A DNA stretch of 64,000 nucleotides from Ooceraea biroi (GCF_003672135.1 NC_039511.1:15278464-15342463), one strand, 5' to 3'. Positions 13,261-26,523 are shown, counted from the stretch's first letter. Notes: generated by a model from the letters alone, not told the origin. Program-made: numbers and translations.

Positions 13261-16200
13261 AAGGCAGGAGAGAAATTCTGGATTAGCTGTTCGGACGATA
13301 CTTCAGCAACTATCGAAATCCCTGGCATCTTGATCATCTTTTGATATAATTAAGCTTCCACGAAATTATTTCGCGGCGATGATTTTTCGCACAGGATTCA
13401 AATTGTCAAAATATTCGAAGAGATATGTACTTTGTATTTATGAGAACGAAGAAAGTGAACATGTTGAATAAACGCTGCGTCTTGCGTTAAAAAGTAAGAA
13501 TAAAACGTAAGTTCGCAAACTCGGCAGAAACGCAGAAGTATTCTTTTGCCGAAGGGAACCATGGTTGGCACATCACCAATGCAAAACGCATTGTGATGTA
13601 CAATGCATGCTACTTCGGCAAATTCACCGCTCGTAAACTTCTTAACTGTAATTTCCTCCGCTGCACAGATAGAAACTGCAAATTCTATTGCCTTACACAT
13701 ATTTAATTAAAAACATTTATGAGTATATAAGTTGCGCATAAGTCGCGTATAATTCTCCAAGTGTTTAGATTTCTTGTCTTAAACAAAGCAATTGAAATAT
13801 AGAAAGATAAAATAAAAACGTACGAAAGAAAAGATAATAAAGCAGATCATTAAATCAATTTTAGACCTCGATATTTTTCAGTTGCTTAGTAAAAGAAGTT
13901 TATAAATTATGAGACCAGATTCAGTGATCTATTAATTACTGAGTTTTTACGTTATAAAAAATCGGATACGTTAACAATTGCATCAGTATCAGAAAATGTG
14001 GACTTTGTCTGTTTCATTCGTATGTACGTACGTACACAATTAATCAACCAGCTGCTACTCTAACGAGCGAGAGAGAACTGCGGCTCTTTGTTTTCAACAC
14101 TATAAATTACTGCATTCTTGAGAGCACAGTTAAAGAAAGTTGCAAGTAAACATTCCATTTCCTCCGAGCACTACTTCATTCGGACTCGGCAACGTATCGC
14201 CCCGGCTTCCGCGTTTGTTGCCATTCGGAACAACGGGGGAATTCTGGGCTGAGTAAGCTAGTCGCGTCACCGGCAAAGGGCCAAGGCACGAAGCGTACCT
14301 TCCGAGCGGCTGCAACGTTGCTGAAATGAGAATGCGGGACGGCGGCCGAGGGCCGAGGCGCGCGTGAAAAATAAGTTGTGCCGGAGAACAATTAAGGAAA
14401 TGACAGCCGTAAATTTCGGCGGATCGCGGCCGCGTTCTAAGAGCGTCTTCTCGCGAGAACGACGAAATTGCTTCCATCAATCCGGGAGTCGGGACAAATT
14501 AGGGAAGCATTGGCAAGCCCGCCCGCCGGGGTACACCCATCTCAATTTAATGACATTTTCATAGTAGGCTGATGTTACTGGAGCGAATCTGGAAAATTAA
14601 CAAGGGACTACTTCGAGAATTAAGAATTACGTTTCGGTAAAGTTCACGGTCTTGATGAAGATAAAAATTTTAAACATTCATGACCTGGAGAACACATTAA
14701 AAAACCAGAGGCATCTCTTTTTAATTTGATAATATTTTCAGTGCTGAAACATTAAATTGTGACAAATTTAAAAAATTACTTTGTAGAGAGAAAAAAAGTG
14801 AGAAAATTAGCTTCTTTTAAAATTGTGTGGATGTAATTTTAATTTTGGAATTTGTATGTTATAAATAAAAATAAAATTTCCTTTTAAGTTACGCAAGATT
14901 TCTAATAATAAAAAAATAATATTTTCTTTTAAACATTTTATTAATCTTTTTAGAATCAGTAGAGAGGGTTACAAGTTTCGGATAAAGAGAATGCCATCAG
15001 TCACCGTCAAGGCGTCAACCTTAAAGCGAGTTTTCAAGATTCCAGATCTTTTCATGACGATACCTTCGAAGGGATCCCATCTCTTTTCGTCCCCTAAAAG
15101 TTCTTCGAATTAAATGCAAATTACAAAGCCATTAAAAGGCACGCCTCGATAATGTCCTTTTTTGCTAACAAAATCTTATTTCTGACGAGGATGATGGCGT
15201 AATAAATGGTGGCGTCGATATCATCAGGTTAGTCTAATTGTCTTTTGAATGTTTAGTCATGAAACGAACATTAGTCGACGTGGTTGATACTAGGTTTTCG
15301 CTGTATCGTTTCCTTAAGAATTTCGACTTGGTGTTGCTAATTAACGGAGAAGGGGCTGGGGTAATTTATGCGCAAAGCTCGTTACCAAACAGGTGGTGCC
15401 CGGCAGCTAATGACCCAGGGATACCAATAATTCATTGATTAATGCCGCGCGCTGAATTAGCAAGTCCAGTCATCCCCTATTTTCCACGTTCCGGCAATAA
15501 CAATTATCAAACATTGCAAGCTTTTACGATTACAGCTGCCTGAATGCATTTTACATTTTGTGTGTGGAAAGTAACGAAGATACGATGTTGTTTTTATTAT
15601 ATTCAATAGATTTGATACATGAAAAGTCATTAACATAGCATATGCTATTGTTTTAACATTTGAGAAAACATCACATTTTTGGTTAACAAGTTGTAGCCTA
15701 AAAATATTTAATCAAAAACATATCGAATTTGATGTTATTTATATTTATATCATTTCTCTGTTAGTAATATTTCACGTTCTAAATTATTCTATCTATTTCG
15801 AAGAGTAAAAGCGCTGTTGTTAATGATAAATAAGTTACTGCTTGTTTTTCTAGAGGATTGCACAAATAAATTCTTTACAATTACAATCCCCGGGATTTCT
15901 TGATATTGTCTTGGGTTGTTACCTTGAATAAATGATGTGTTTTATATATTATTTCGTTATCTTAGGAATTTTATATGAATCATTGAATAACGTTTCATCG
16001 AAAATACGGAAGAACAGGCATATACATATTTCATGTATCACAGTGCATGTATCGCAAAGTCGCGTTAAAGATTTATCGAAGCTTATTCGCGACCGAACAG
16101 GCAAGTAACCGCCGAACATTACGAAGCCTTCGGAGCGGACTGGATGAAACAGCGTATAATTAGATAAGGTGTAAGACGTATTTGGAGCGCGGCCATGCTG

Positions 16201-17074
16201 GCCTGCCGCCAGTGTTCAGCCTTTCGCTATAAACCTACGAAAAGGGTCAAGGGGGTGTCCCTGGTGGAAAGGAGCGAGGAAGCTCTACATTGGTTACATC
16301 GGCCGCATTGATCGTGCGGCACGCGTGCGATTGGATAATTTCTCGGCCAACTAAAAAGTAAAAAAGGGGACAGACTGGCTGGATTTGTATTTTGCGTGTT
16401 CCTTCTTGTTGTTCAGTCTGGAAGATACCAGCATTTCCGACTCTGTTTGAGAACCATATTTAGTTTGCAGATTTGCCGCAGCGTATGATGCATCTTTCCC
16501 GATGATCGTGAATAATTCATCGTACAAAGTTATTTTTCCGACGGAAAAACTAGAGGAATTAGCATTGCGGGGTAAAAGGAACATTCGACTATATTTCTGT
16601 CATTCGCGATCCGTTGTTAGTTATATTTTCCATTTAATTTCAGTATTATGCCTACTGTTATACTGTTGTTCGCATTTTGTCAGCTTTTGCTTGTCACGTA
16701 TTTGCATCAGCGGAAAATGGCCGTTGGTCAAGCTCGTCACAGCAGGTGCACAATGTGTAGAATTAGCTGCCGTCAAAGCTAGGTCGTGTGCTAAGCTGAA
16801 GCTTTACTTTGGACGCACGCACCGCGTTTATCAGACTGTGAGGATTACGCTCCGAAGTGTCGACTCGCGTTGTTATCTACTAATTCCAATTAGCGTCAGC
16901 GATCTTCTGGGCTGCCTTCAGCTCTAACTTTGCTTGACGGATGCCTGCGCGAAGGGATAATTTGGCTTTTCGTCGCGATGTCGTGTCTCAGCAGAGGCAT
17001 TTATTTGCGTGAAAAAACACTCGTGAAAAATGACGGAAAATGTATTATGATAAAGACACAAAGGTAATACTTAA
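13261..17074. other. Mostly AT-rich intron
   Basis: AT-rich sequence is broken by a GC-rich block at about 14160-14560 and another at 16080-16330. An alternating tacgtacgtac stretch sits near 14022-14034. The 141-codon open frame at 16502-16927 has no recognisable domain. I see nothing else in this stretch. Confidence 0.55.
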
Positions 17075-17381
17075 GGAGACGGGCCTCCTCACCGATTTCC
17101 TTCAAACTTTGTAGAAATTAATATTTTGGTCCTAAAACACGATTGCGAGAAGGAAAATCGTCGCTCTCAAGTAGAACGAAAGTTACAGCTTACTGAAAAA
17201 TGACAGTTTCGAGGTTAGGAAATCTGTCATACCGGCGGTCTACGGGCGTAGCGCAGACCGACCGAGCATGCGCGGTGACGTGAAAGTGCGCGAAATTAGA
17301 CACGTGACAGCTTTTGAATTGCCAAATAAAAAGATAATTTGGTAATTATGCGTACGGAAATCGGTGAGGAGGCCCGTCTCC
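17075..17381. mobile_element. MITE-like element with 26-bp terminal inverted repeats
   Basis: The left end (17075-17100) reads GGAGACGGGC...ACCGATTTCC. Its exact reverse complement ends the element at 17356-17381, giving a 307-bp unit with perfect 26-bp inverted ends. Just outside, ggtaat on the left (then six extra bases) and attacc on the right suggest the inverted ends once extended further. The interior is noncoding and holds a CpG-rich segment around 17232-17280. No clear target-site duplication is visible, so the superfamily is unassigned. It is a non-autonomous DNA transposon by structure. Confidence 0.8.
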
Positions 17382-17603
17382 ATTACCGGATATACATATA
17401 TATCCGTTCTTTATTTTATGATTATTTTAAATGCACCTTCGCGCCCATTCGCGTTCGTTATAATACATCTACCGTTCGGCCGCTTCCATCGTCGCTCGGC
17501 CATTGCCGTACCGTTTCGGCCGATTTCGTTTCCTTCCGCGCTTCTTCTCGCGCGAGCCTCGCGAGCCGTGTTACAAGTCGGATTCGGTTGAACGTTTCAA
17601 AGT

Positions 17604-17926
17604 TGTAATATCGATTATGGTCAGGATGGATCCTCTGAGGGTAGTGATGACTCTTGTGGATAGTGAGTAACAGACTGATATATTTAACACGAATACACAA
17701 AGAAACATAAAGGAAATGGATTAAACAATAACCTCGATTCGATCGCTACGTCGATTCGCCCGCGATTCCGACTTGAATCAGACACTATTTGTCTCTCGAC
17801 ACTTCTCGACAAATAACCTGCTTGTTTTCTGGTCTTGGCCTATTTATCCTATTTAGCCCATCGACGGTGGGGCTCGAATATCGCCAGCTGGTGGTATTTT
17901 GATCCATCGCTCCTTAGCCCCTTACA
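17604..17926. mobile_element. Possible solo LTR with 4-bp target duplication
   Basis: The 323-bp segment begins TGTAATATCG and ends CCCCTTACA, so its termini are TGTAA...TTACA as in LTRs. It is flanked on both sides by AAGT (17600-17603 and 17927-17930), a 4-bp direct repeat typical of Ty3/gypsy-type integration. A TATA-like gatatattta stretch lies near 17675. No internal retroviral-type coding sequence adjoins it, so it would be a solo LTR left by recombination. Matches of 5 and 4 bp are short, and chance cannot be excluded without finding other copies. Confidence 0.45.
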
Positions 17927-17930
17927 AAGT

Positions 17931-18180
17931 TTATTTTATAAGCGTGGATAAAGTATTTGTAGTTGGTTTGTTCGCCAACGTGTCGCGTGCGAATAAACAA
18001 GTTTTATAATTAAAAGGAGTGTTTCCTTGCCCGCGCCGCTCTCCCGAAAGAGAAAAATACCGGAGAGTACCGCGCGGAGGGCACGCGCCCGCAGCGTCGC
18101 CATTTTCACGTTGGTGGACGCAACAGTTTCTGTAATAATAATATTCTTTGATAATGTTTCTGGTAATCCATATGGATACT
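17931..18180. other. GC-rich stretch between possible LTR and Rbp6 exon
   Basis: A CpG-dense segment at about 18030-18120 includes ccgcgcggagggcacgcgcc and adjoins AT-rich DNA leading to the acceptor. No open frame or repeat is evident. It could also belong to an older retroelement fragment continuing from the possible LTR. Confidence 0.3.
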
Positions 18181-18223
18181 GAAATTATTTACATGATAAT
18201 TCGTCGCGTAGAAAGTAATAAAC

Positions 18224-18240
18224 TTATCGTATTGTTTCAG
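18224..18240 (+). other. Rbp6: Splice acceptor of the Rbp6 exon
   Basis: The tract ttatcgtattgtttcag directly precedes the exon and ends in a consensus cag. The preceding 60 bases are AT-rich and hold several adenines that could serve as branch points (for example around the taataaact stretch). This site fixes the exon's 5' boundary at 18241. Confidence 0.85.
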
Positions 18241-18322
18241 AGAGCCTCAGGGAGTATTTCACCAAGTATGGAGACATCACAGAGGTCATGGTCATGAAAG
18301 ATCCTACCACGCGCAGATCAAG
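18241..18322 (+). CDS. Rbp6: Internal exon of Rbp6 (Musashi-family RNA-binding protein), middle of RRM1
   Basis: The exon is preceded by a pyrimidine tract ending in tttcag and followed by gtaagc, so both splice sites are canonical. Read from its third base it encodes SLREYFTKYGDITEV followed by MVMKDPTTRRSR. This matches helix 1 and strand 2 of RRM1 in Musashi proteins. MKDPTTRRSR is closer to the Rbp6 branch than to the Drosophila msi branch, as I recall those families. The 82 bases split codons at both ends: two bases complete the incoming codon, and a terminal AG needs one more base. If that base is G it gives the arginine that opens the RNP-1 octamer (RGFGF...). Family members bind short UAG-type RNA motifs and control translation and splicing in neural and progenitor cells. 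The exon carrying RNP-2 (upstream) and the one carrying RNP-1 (downstream) were not found in the window. Identity as a Musashi-family exon is very strong; Rbp6 rather than msi is likely. Confidence 0.9.
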
Positions 18323-18328
18323 GTAAGC
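18323..18328 (+). other. Rbp6: Splice donor of the Rbp6 exon
   Basis: The sequence AG|gtaagc is a near-perfect insect 5' splice site. It interrupts the codon just before RNP-1, so the intron is phase 2. Confidence 0.88.
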
Positions 18329-21300
18329 ATTGCATGCATTTAATATCTCTATTATTTTAATTTTTCAGTTTATCTTAATATATCTCGTTATATGTCTGTT
18401 TCCAATTTTCTAAGAATCAAGGAGACCTACATATTCCTCCAGAAATGTCAATTTACCTTAGCTTTAGAAAGTGTGTTAAGCACATTTTTATCCTTGGAAA
18501 GTCTGGCGAAAATGTGAATATCTTCATAGAAATTCATAACGTTACAGCCACGTGTCTGTCTTTCGGGAATTTTCGTTAGATTCTTTATTTCGGTCGTTAA
18601 GCGGAGAAAACGCGAATATGATTGACGCGCCAAGGTTGGTTCAGCCAAAAATAAGTATAGTCGATCGGTTTGTAAATCAGATTCTTATGCTTTCTATATG
18701 CTTTGCGTTTCCGATCTTATTACCCGCAGGAAATAAAGGAAGATTATGACGGATAAAAATTGGAACAAAATTGGATAAAAAGTGGAAAAAAATAAAAAAT
18801 AATCTCATAATAGCAAAATTATACTGAGGTAGTCAAAATTATGACAATAATATGTTAATATTAATTTAATAATGTTCCTTAATACTATTTTTTTTCCTTA
18901 TTCTTTTAAAATAGTTTTGAATAATACGATATTAAATTAGAATTTATTGTATATTCTAATTTTGAGAAATAATAATAATAATAGTTCAAGTTTAAAATAC
19001 TTTTTCGAGAGAAATACGAAATAATGCGAAATTATGTGAACTAAAATTGCAGAAGGTTCTGGATGAACCAACGTGATGCAAAACGTTTGCGGTAGCGTTT
19101 TTGATACTGGCTGCGAAATTAATTCACCGCGCTATTCGCGTCCCACGAAGACTAATGCGCGGTATAACGTAATGATATACAGCGCGACGCGAAAATCGAG
19201 TTTCACGTCGAGTGTCGCTGTTAAGCAGAAACAGAGGAACACCGAAGCGGGGATGGTAAATGCCGGAGCACACTAGCATCGGAGTAATTACCGGTTTTTA
19301 AGTGGAGGAAACGAGGGGCGAGTCCGACGACGAGAAGGTCGAAAGAAGCAGGGATGGCGGGAGGGTTGAAGGGGTGCGTCCAACAGCTTATATACAGTGC
19401 ACCTTGGTGCGAAAGGGGAGCGCGTGCGTCTTATCGCCCATCGAATGTAAAGCCGATGATGTTTTATTATCGAAAGATCCCAACGAAGACGCCCTTGCGC
19501 GTGACGAAGCATGACTCGTCAATGCATAGCGATACCGCTAGCGAAATGTAATGTGTGCTTTGCAAAAGGTGTACAACAAATCCCTTTTTGCAATTATGCG
19601 GTGCAATTCCTCAAAACACCTGTTCGCTGCTTCTTTTATTCTGATTCTTAATTTAGCTACGAGAAAATTATTATGCTACGTTAGACTATACGTAGACACT
19701 TGGAAAATTGGTAAATATGAAAAATTAGCTTTGAAAAATTAGCAGAAAAGGCTGCTACATATGCATACTGTAATAATGCTGGAATAAGAGTGCCAGCTAT
19801 ATTTTATCCATTTGTTCGTTTGATTTTAAATTCTATAAGTTTCATAGTGCGCGCAGATCTTCCGTTATGATATTCCAGTCGCTAATAGCCGCCATTATAT
19901 TGAGCAAAGCCTCTTTATGCCATAAAAGCGTGCCGTCAAAACGTTTGTGCAGCGATAATCGTGCAGTCAAATTGTCGCTGTTTAAATTGCCGTCTCTCTG
20001 GCGCTTATGCGCCGGTTACCTCTTGTACCGTGCATTTCTCCGACTAATTAATTGGCCAGAAACTTTCGGGCCGTGCCCGCCAACCTTCTCTAATTATTCG
20101 TTCCTTTCATTCCCGCGGGGAGAGGAAAGGGAACGGGATAGAGGGAGAGGTCGGGAGGATGAGGAGAGAAGGAACTGCCGGACAACAAAACGAAACAGGG
20201 GACAACTTACTTCCGTCGAATTACAAAGCGCAAGCAACAGCCGGGCCTATTCGCACCCGCTTATTAAGCGAAAATAAAGCCCGCAAAATCAAAGAGCGTT
20301 TCCCACTCCTTTTCAGCTGCTGGCATTCATTCGCGACTTGCTCTGTCTCTCCCTCTTTGTCCCTTTCTCTCTTTCTTTTTCTCTCTCACTTTCTCAATCT
20401 TCGCGAATCTGCTGCTTTCTCGTCTCTCCTTTCTTCTCTGTCTTAGATAGTTTGAAGTCCACTGACAATTAAGAGTTTTGTTCTCCAACCATCAACGAGC
20501 TCGTTATGAACATGTCGAGTCGGGCAAGTCTGTCTTGTCCACGAAAAAGCCGAAGATCCGGAGATTGTGCAGCACCTGAACGCGGAAGCGGCTTTCTAGT
20601 CAAAGATGCTGAATTAAACGCAAGACGATTAATGAAGGGTGTTATTGCACCCTTTCTATTCGAATAACGACCACACTGACAATGAAACATCAAGTACCGA
20701 GCTTTGCTGATTTCTAAACAAATTATCGGCTGTGAAATCTATTATTACTCTATTATTATGCATAATTATCTTATCTTGTTATTAACAAAAATGAAATCTA
20801 TCTATCAAAATCTGTCTATTGTTACATACGGAATATGCCAGTTGGTAATTGTCGGCGATTAATCGAGAGGCGCCGTCGATAGATTTAAATTTCTTTGCCG
20901 TGGTGTAACGGGGAGTTTCTCGGGCGAATGGAGGTCGCTTAAAAGTGGGTGCGGAACGGAGATGGCGAACAGAGGAGACAGACTGAAGAGATAGAAGGGA
21001 CCATCCGGGAGCCAGGGTGGTTGAATCCCTCAGCGCCACGTCGTAGCTCATATCTGCCGCAAGGGGACGCGGATCCTGTATGCAGGGGTTGAGGTATGGG
21101 GTTACTCTGCGGGTTGTAAATTAATGGTTAGCCCGTGGCGTGGTGGGGTTTCGGCCTAAGGGTTCTGGTTGATCTATGGGCGGCATGTGTGCCAGGTCAA
21201 ACGGGCCTTGCCCACTGATACGCCAACGAAAGTCCTCTCTCTCGCTCTCTCTTGCTTTGTGATTCCCTTTTTTAGTCGCAGCACATTGTAAAATCGATAA

Positions 21301-23104
21301 CAGTTTCGATGGAGTTCGCGCCGCGGTTCTGACGCGATAAGAGCGAAATCACGTGTAATTCGATGATTTAATATATCCTTCCTTGACATACGAACGACGC
21401 GCACATTCGCGGGTTTAAACGTCCCATTAAATCATTCGCGTTATATCTTGCATCTGAACACGAACATTCTCGCTTCTTTTTACCTTTCAAGTCACGGAAT
21501 AATATCGGTCGTTCCGATTAGTTAAAAAAGTCGATGCTTTCAAGTCCAATATCATCTCGTGACTTTAAGATAGAACTGTCGCATGTCCGAACATATGACA
21601 GTTCTACTTTCTTCTACTCCCAGGTCTCCCCCGATACGATCGATCGTTCCCTAGCTAGCGAGTACGCCCCGTATGCGACGACTTGGATTCTCGAACGCGC
21701 GATCACTGCCGGCCGAGTTAACGGCCATTGCATTAGCGTTAACTCTCATACACGTCTACGGAATATAAAAGTAACGCGATGCAGTCGATTCAATCGCCCT
21801 TTTACGAGTTTCCCAAGCGGCCGTAATAACCGTGAGATCCCGGCTGCGATCGATGTATAATGGCGGATATTCGAATGCAGTTAACTTTAGTACTCTTGGA
21901 ACTCATGGTGCATCGAAGGAGGGAGAGAGGCGGTAAGCAACCTTGCAAAATCGATAGTCCGCTTCCCCTTATCTTTCCTTCTTCGATTATCAAGCTTCTG
22001 ACGTTTCGCTTCCTCGCAATATTCGAGTTAATCGTCAACTGAACCCATCGCAATCTGCTCCATTACGTTATACTTTATGACTTGAAGCAACTTGAATCGC
22101 CAACTTTCAGAAAACGTGCGCCCTGTCTCTCCGCTTGATCATTCCTACAACGATTGTTCTAAATAGATAAAGCGTTAAATTAACAGGGCATTTACCCTTA
22201 GGAGGGACTCACGTTTGCACACGATTGCACTCCGGAGGCGAAGTGCTTCGATACGGCCGTTATTCCTCGTTAAACGAATCGAAATCCTCATTTCTGGCGG
22301 TTCTGCTTCTTTCGAGGGTGGCGAGCGCGAGTTCTCCTCCTATCGACAGTCTCATTTCCTGCCTCGAACTTATCAAGACAAATACACGCCGAGCACGCGC
22401 TCTCTCGACCGCCTTTCGCCGTCCATCCGTCGGAAAATATCTCTAATGAACAAACTATCCGATTTGAGCCGGTACTGCGCCACCTCGACACTCCTTTCCC
22501 TCGCCTCTCGTCCTCCTCCTGTCGCGAGGGGAGTGCGCAACCTTCGATAACCAATTTCTCGGCCATTTCGCCATATCTGTTGCGCGACCCCGAGATTTCA
22601 TTCAGCATCTTCACGTTTCCGCTCGGTTCTCTTCATTTCAGAACACCTCGTTGGATGTTACGTTCTCCAATCGAGACTCGTGGACGCTGAATCATATGAA
22701 GACTATTGTTAGGTTTCGTCGAGTCTTTAAGCAAGGATTAAAGTAGATATTAGGTGATTACGAAAAGCTTCGTTTATATCTTCTTTTATTCATGAGATAT
22801 GAAGTTTATTCAGAATTGAAAAGAAAGCGATACTGCTAAATAAATTTCCATTAATTAATTATTTTTTATGTCGTTCAATCTTTCCTCTAATTTTCAAATT
22901 ACCATAGCATAGAGTATAGATTACACTTGGCGGGCGGAGAGTGAGAGATGACGACGTACGCAGAATACAGAGGAGAACGAAAAACCGTCCGCACAGGGAC
23001 TATCTTTCCGGCGGGGCAATCTGTTAATTCGATCGTAACTCGTCGTTAAGAGAGAATTTAGTTGGTACTTGGCCGGCGATAATTACACGGGTTTTGCGGC
23101 ACGT

Positions 23105-23212
23105 AGTGGGATGGAGGAGGGGAGGAGAGAGACGCGATGCGAGACGAAGAAAACTTCGGAAGAGAACGAAAGAGATAGAAAATGAGGAAGAGAAAGAGAA
23201 AGAGACAGGCAG
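23105..23212. repeat. Purine-rich (GA) low-complexity tract
   Basis: Nearly uninterrupted purines on the plus strand, in gaggagag and gaaagagaaagag runs. This is low-complexity DNA of the kind bound by GAGA-type factors in insects, but no function is shown. Confidence 0.7.
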
Positions 23213-26200
23213 ATGCTGGCTGAAGTAGAATTTATTGGGCGATAAGCGCCGCGCAACTTTCTTCCCTTACGATCGTCATTCTTTATCAGGCCACTCGTGG
23301 CCGACAGCGGCGTATCGGCGTACCAGGATAGACTAGGCTTTATGAATCGGGATTATTAAGGTCTTTCTTAGATCATAGATCTTCTCGTTTCCCTACTCCG
23401 CAACACGCTAAATGGAAACGTCGCCGTGGAGGACTTCCGGTTCTCCGTCTTCGTGCGCCGAGATAGCGGCCGCGCCGCCGCCATTTAATATCATCCCCAT
23501 TCACCTGTCGAAAGGTGATAGTCACCGTTTGCTCGCCACGGTCAAAAATTCTATGGAATGAAAAAACCATCGGACACAGGTTTCATTTCAATCACCATGT
23601 GACGTCGCGATAGAAATCTGTAAAAAAAAGAAGACAAGAAAGATGCATACGACCTCTCGCTTCTGATGGTTCGATGTACTTTCTCTGCGAGAGTTACGCA
23701 CCGCGGCGCACGTCGGTGATGATAGCTTCCTTCCCGGATGGAAGGTTCTCCAGGCGTGCAGCTCGGAGAACCGGAGATGCTCGGGTCACGTGTACCGATC
23801 GTTTCCCATGGGGGGTTTATAAGGTGCATTCCGGCCGATAGCCGTGCGCACATGACCGCGTGCTCGGGATGGACGATAGAGGTCTTGAGTAATTTATCAG
23901 GGCGCCCGGAGGGGGTGGGTGGCGATGGGAGCATGTGATGCACGCGGCGAGCGCGAAGATCCGTGACCACCGCCGTAGTGCGAAGTCTTATCTGCTCAGC
24001 GGGCGAGCACACGAGGGTGCTCATCTACTCGCCGTTAGTTAGCCGATGTTAGCGATCTTGGTTCTCGCCGCGGCACAGAAACGTCACACAGCCGCAGATA
24101 TACACGTAGCTCGGATCTGGCTGGCGCAGCGCTGGACACGTTCGTGAAATAAAATGATGTATCAACCGCTTGAGGAGATCTTGCTTCCTGTAAATAATAA
24201 GTGAAATGGTAAATTGATTCATTTTATATAGTGCTACTTTAATTTAGAATGTTTATAAAATCCTTGGCATGAAATGTATCACGCAGAACGTTTCGAGTCT
24301 CCTTTTATTACGAGCCGTGGATGTACTGATTTTTATATTCGCATGAATTTAATTAATATATTTTTTAAGCGCGTATACACATTTGATATTTTATATATCT
24401 GATGTAGTCTATACACGAAAAGAATAGTCGATCTTACTTACCTACAAGTCGATTTTTTAAATTATAGATAATAGACGAGAATATATTTTCGGTTCGGGGA
24501 TATTCTCCCTTTTCGGTCGTAATTAATCATTTGACACGAAAAATACAAAAAAACACGTAATAAAGGGTAAAGCGTTAAAGGCGGCCGAGATAGCGGCAAA
24601 GTACGTATGCGCGTTGGTGGATCATTTGGCTAGGGGCTGCGGGAGGGAAGGACGCAAAGTGAGGAGGATGCGGAGGGGTGGGTTAATGCGAGTCCGCGTA
24701 AGGACACCCGCTGCGCCCTGCGGGAGTTAACGCGGGAATCGCGTGTTCCCGCTATGAAACACGGTACGCCGAAGAACGTAAGGAAGAAAGACAGCCGGGA
24801 TGAAGAGAAATAGATAAACGAAGGGAGATAGAGAGAGAAAGGAGGTAGGGAAAGGAAAGGAGTATATGGCTCTGTGAATCTTCCGCGATTATTTTTCCAC
24901 TCATGTTCCTCGTGCAAAGGCAGAAAAACGCAGCCGCTCATGTGACGACACGTGGCAGACGTTACGGCGCCGTCGATTTTTATCCCGCGAATTCTTAATT
25001 CAACATCAGCAGAATGAAATATACAGACGCTCTAACACACCATGATAATTGCATGCAGTGTGCAAATTTTTAAATATATTTTAATATATTTTTTGGATAT
25101 TTTGTAAATTATTCCTGATTTTGAAAATTCTGCATCGTTAGGACTACCTCTACTCTATCAATTATATCCACGATATTGACGTCGTTAAATTGAAGATGCA
25201 ATTATCCTATCATCGATCAGAGCACACAGTAGCATTAATATATAATAATTAATTAACGATAAAAAATTAACGATACAAAGTTTTACCGTTAAAATTTGAG
25301 CATTGTCTCTGGCAGCTGTTTTAGTTTCTCTTTTAGTCCAGCGCAACATCTACATATCCTGTGCATGCAACATGCACCCTTCCGGCTCATGACGTACGCA
25401 GTTACCGTACTCTTGTACGCATGTTTCCGCGAATTCGCGTTACGACACGTCAATAATCGCGGCGATATTCGCGCTTTAAGTTCGCTCTGCCGCGAAGCGG
25501 GCATCCCTTTATGGACACCCGTTACATTCTCGTTTCGGCGCTACGCCGACTGCTCGAGCCGGCCGCTTTTATGACGCGCACTCTGTAATGCCGGTATTAC
25601 GCGGCACGGATGCGTTACAACGCCGTAAAACGAACTCTTATGCGATGGCGGACGACGCCGCTGCAAGCATAACGATGATTTGTTTTCCGCTTGACAACTT
25701 TTGAGCGCCCGCGCGATAACGTCCGCAGTTTCCACGTTTCGCATGCGGACGGCCGTGCTCATAATTATGAGTCGTAAGCACGGGAATTTAGAATCAACGT
25801 AAAATCGCACGTTTTCGTGATAATTGCATGCATCATGCTTACGTTCAGCGAAGTCAGATTACCGTGCGTTCATTAAAATCCGCATCTTCCTTCTTGTTGA
25901 CTCCACGACTTTGATTAATAAACAACACTCCGGTCTATTAATTAATAGAGACTTTTCGCGCTAATAAAACACGGTAAAAGAGCCAGTTGGATATGGTGAA
26001 CGGTACATTTATTTGGATTTTGCCGTAACGAAACGAATTTAGCACCGCTGTTGGCAAGGATTCAGAGTGCTGACTGAAATTATGTCGAGATTGGTGGGAT
26101 ATATTTAATTTTTCCGAGATTACCCGAGGTTCATTTACGCATAGACGACAATTCACATGCGAGAGAGTGTCAATGTATTTTCGTGCGGTAACGAAGCTCC

Positions 26201-26507
26201 AGTTTGCAATCAGTCGTTGCGCGCGCGCTTATGTGTATGTGTGTCGACACCGCTGACCGCGTTCCGATGGAGCACGATTGCATCGCAGATTTCTATTTAG
26301 ACGCGTGATATTAATAAGTGACAAAGGGGAGGGGAAGAGGATAAAAGAGAGAGAGAGAACGCGAATTAGGCGCGCTAAAAGCGCCCGCAGCCGCGCTGCG
26401 GTTTTGGGCGGGAAAACGAGAATCGTCTGCAAAAATCCGTCTAGTTCGGACGCGCCGCGATTTATTAGCATCTGACCGAAAATGCCACGCTCGCGGAAAG
26501 CCGTGGC

Positions 26508-26523
26508 ACGCGTCGCGACGCGT
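26508..26523. repeat. Perfect 16-bp CpG palindrome
   Basis: The sequence acgcgtcgcgacgcgt equals its own reverse complement. It lies within a run of cgtcgcg repeats (26505-26540) in a CpG-dense block. Confidence 0.85.

Larger units (their letters stand above)
1..18240 (+). other. Rbp6: Upstream intron (and possibly 5' flank) of Rbp6
   Basis: The RRM1 exon at 18241 is internal, so the sequence before it must be intron at least proximally. I searched by eye for an exon encoding the preceding MFIGGLSWQT-type RNP-2 segment and found none. Most or all of this 18 kb is therefore probably one intron, though the distal part could be 5' flank or another gene's intron. Sub-blocks are described separately. 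Confidence 0.6.

Noticed and set aside
21010..21050. tRNA B-box-like ggttgaatccc (also at about 4573)
   Set aside because: The box deviates from GGTTCRANNCC and no matching A box, anticodon arm or acceptor stem can be built around it.
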